This document shows, in pieces, positions 62,035 through 63,542 of a stretch of 63,542 nucleotides of DNA. This DNA is from CAZJUP01 sp964549275 (GTDB lineage Bacteria; Fidelibacterota; Marinisomatia; Marinisomatales; TCS55): assembly GCA_964549275.1 (NCBI GenBank), contig CAZJUP010000014.1, forward strand, positions 1-63,542. The letters run 5' to 3'. The notes under the pieces are model-generated. The model was given only the letters and a program-made list of their open reading frames with translations, did not search any database and was not told where the DNA came from. The stretch's first letter is position 1. Every line of letters begins with the position of its first letter. A program made the position numbers and the translations under genes.

Positions 62035-62379
62035 TTAACCAATAGCAATGGAACCTTTTTCCCCGGTTCTTATCCGGATGCACTCTTCAATAGGTAATAT
62101 AAAAATCTTTCCGCGGCCTTTGTCGCCATCTTTCTTGGCAACCAAGGTAATTGCATCAATCACTGCATCGACGAATTCATTGTTCACGGCTATTTCTAAC
62201 CTGACTTTATTCAATAAGGATATTTCATGGGATATGCCTCTGTAGATTTCTTGAACGGGGATTTCTTTACCTTGGCCCTTTGCATTCGTAATCGTAAACT
62301 TATAAATTTGATGCTTTAAGAGTTCTTCCTTAATTGCAGGTAACTCTTCTGGCTGAATAATAGCAATTATCAATTTCAT
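62035..62379 (-). CDS. glnK: PII-family nitrogen signal protein (GlnB/GlnK type)
   Basis: 114-residue trimeric PII protein. KLIIAIIQP and IRIRTGEKG match the family. It aligns to E. coli GlnB with no gap across the T-loop; Tyr51, the uridylylation site, is His51 here, while Tyr46 stays. It is between amt and glnII; AGGAG stands before the ATG. Confidence 0.94.
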   Translation of the reverse strand: MKLIIAIIQPEELPAIKEELLKHQIYKFTITNAKGQGKEIPVQEIYRGISHEISLLNKVRLEIAVNNEFVDAVIDAITLVAKKDGDKGRGKIFILPIEECIRIRTGEKGSIAIG

Positions 62380-62388
62380 TGTTTTCTC

Positions 62389-63542
62389 CTATTCAACTGT
62401 AAAGATTTGAAAGCCGGCATAGGCCTCCATTTCGTGTTCGCCCAAGTCTAATCCACCCAATTCTTCCGCCTCGCTAACTCGTAACCCAATTGTAGATTTA
62501 ACCCCATAGAAAATACCTAAAGAAGAAAAAAAGCAAAAGGCAGCATAAGCGCCTACCCCAATCAATTGGGGAATAAAATCGTGGTTTGAACTGAAGATTC
62601 CCACGGCCAGAGTTCCCCAAACCCCACAAACCAAGTGGACAGAAATTGCCCCCACAGGGTCATCTATATTAAAGCGATCAAAAAATAAGACTGAAGCAAC
62701 GACAAGCAGCCCGGAAATATAGCCGACAAGAACAGCGTACATAGGACTAATGACATCAGCTCCAGCAGTGATGCCGACCAATCCGGCAAGAGCCCCATTT
62801 AAAACCATGGACAAATCCGGCTTCTTTGATAAAGTCCAAGAAAGGGTCATGGCTCCGATAACACCTGCGGCAGCAGATAAAGTGGTTGTGACAAATACGA
62901 AGGAAACAGGGCCCGGATCTGCTGAAAGCACCGACCCTCCATTAAATCCATACCAGCCAAACCAGAGCAGAAAAACACCAATAGTGGCCAAAGGCATATT
63001 GTGGCCCATAATGGGAAGGGTGTCCTTTCCGTTTCTTCCATATTTGCCTACACGCGGGCCTAATACGGCAGCACCAACAAGGGCTGCCCAGCCGCCGACA
63101 CTATGCACCAAAGTTGATCCTGCAAAATCATAGAATCCCAATTGATCCAGCCATCCGGCTCCCCATTTCCATGACCCGGCGATAGGATATATGACGGCAA
63201 CATAAATAGTCGAAAAGATGAGAAAACTTCCCAACTTAATGCGTTCCGCCACAGCCCCTGAAACTATCGTGGCTGCTGTAGCTGCGAACATGGCCTGGAA
63301 TATGAAATCTGTGAAATAGGTATAGGCACCATCAGCATATTCGACCAGACCGGAAGAGCCCTGAGGGATAGAAATCCCCCACCCAGCAAAACCGAAAACA
63401 CATCCGAAGGAAAATTCACCCGGATACATGAGATTAAACCCGCAAACAGCATAAGTTAATAGTCCTATGGCGATGACAGATATATTTTTAAATAAAATAT
63501 TGACGGTGTTTTTCGCACGCGTTAAACCTGATTCTAGAGTTG
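62389..63542 (-). CDS. amt: Ammonium transporter Amt, 5'-truncated by the window edge
   Basis: The gene runs off the right end. An ATG is at 63429, but the frame stays open to 63542 and reads family sequence before it (TRAKNTVNILFKN-like, with GFNLM), so the true start is outside. GFAGWG, DFAGSTLVHSVGGWAALVGA and GHNMPLATIGVFLLWFGW are Amt signatures with the twin-His and Phe gate region; the C-terminal EELGGLDLGEHEMEAYAGF matches the PII-interacting tail. About 10 helices are in the window. Confidence 0.95.
   Translation of the reverse strand, partial: TLESGLTRAKNTVNILFKNISVIAIGLLTYAVCGFNLMYPGEFSFGCVFGFAGWGISIPQGSSGLVEYADGAYTYFTDFIFQAMFAATAATIVSGAVAERIKLGSFLIFSTIYVAVIYPIAGSWKWGAGWLDQLGFYDFAGSTLVHSVGGWAALVGAAVLGPRVGKYGRNGKDTLPIMGHNMPLATIGVFLLWFGWYGFNGGSVLSADPGPVSFVFVTTTLSAAAGVIGAMTLSWTLSKKPDLSMVLNGALAGLVGITAGADVISPMYAVLVGYISGLLVVASVLFFDRFNIDDPVGAISVHLVCGVWGTLAVGIFSSNHDFIPQLIGVGAYAAFCFFSSLGIFYGVKSTIGLRVSEAEELGGLDLGEHEMEAYAGFQIFTVE

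Noticed and set aside
1..63542. rRNA, tRNA, CRISPR array, insertion sequence, prophage or integrase.
   Set aside because: None seen on either strand; no tandem spacer-repeat pattern and no transposase or integrase motifs.

Overview
The window reads as one contiguous piece of chromosome from a Gram-negative, compact-genome bacterium of moderate to low GC. It carries most of a lipid A pathway (lpxA, lpxC, lpxD, lpxB, lpxK and an lpxL-type acyltransferase), bamA with a Skp/OmpH chaperone, lipoproteins and beta-barrel proteins ending in Phe, so it has an outer membrane. The LpxC-FabZ fusion, the secreted protein with lamin-tail repeats and a FlgD/CHU_C-like C-terminus, a cysteine-free Mrp and the ferredoxin-dependent 2-oxoacid oxidoreductase point to the FCB assemblage. 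A Neomarinimicrobiota (SAR406/Marinimicrobia)-like bacterium is my best guess, from gene content only. I saw no rRNA, tRNA, CRISPR array, insertion sequence or prophage, and no gene-free stretch above about 190 bases.

Layout: 0.1-2.9 kb has fabA, ychF and two unknown membrane proteins. 3.0-7.9 kb is a tight plus-strand lipid A operon (Gfo/Idh/MocA oxidoreductase, ICMT-like methyltransferase, lpxB, DUF374 acyltransferase, lpxK) followed by arsC. 8.0-12.8 kb on the minus strand is a compact SOS mutagenesis cassette, lexA - ImuB-like inactive Y-family polymerase - DnaE2-type polymerase. 12.9-21.4 kb holds envelope and secreted proteins (lamin-tail protein, barrel, PDZ protein, M23 peptidase, rhomboid, lipoprotein hydrolase). 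21.4-26.0 kb is nucleoside salvage (cdd, udk, tdk, CNT transporter) plus adk and coaE. 26.1-32.8 kb is the energy-metabolism block korDABC, a two-helix ferritin-like protein, buk, ptb and an unrecognised 566-residue Rossmann protein.

32.8-35.6 kb (minus) is nfeD-floA plus a small membrane protein. 35.7-37.9 kb (plus) is lpxL-like, tsaC and a DUF3108 protein. 37.9-47.9 kb (minus) is the second envelope operon: uppS, bamA, ompH, lpxD, lpxC-fabZ, lpxA, a barrel-like protein, dxr, rseP. 48-51.3 kb (minus) has a lipoprotein, two unknown membrane proteins, mrp and a ferredoxin. 51.4-54.5 kb (plus) has an MFS transporter, a 2x[4Fe-4S] ferredoxin and an FGGY kinase. 54.5-60.8 kb (minus) has thioredoxin-like and CopD-like proteins, a marR-mutY-plsC group, csaA, a thermoalkalophilic-lipase relative and a cytochrome c / PHM-like copper protein. 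The right end is a nitrogen-assimilation group transcribed leftwards: amt (cut by the window edge), PII and type II glutamine synthetase.

Genes are packed closely: 1-base and 4-base stop/start overlaps are common within operons, and three convergent pairs share a TTAA in which both stop codons overlap. The features I would look at first are the minimal lexA-imuB-dnaE2 cassette and its candidate operator, the kor/ferritin-like/buk/ptb/Rossmann block, the cytochrome c-PHM-like lipoprotein, and the 11-bp direct repeat upstream of glnII.
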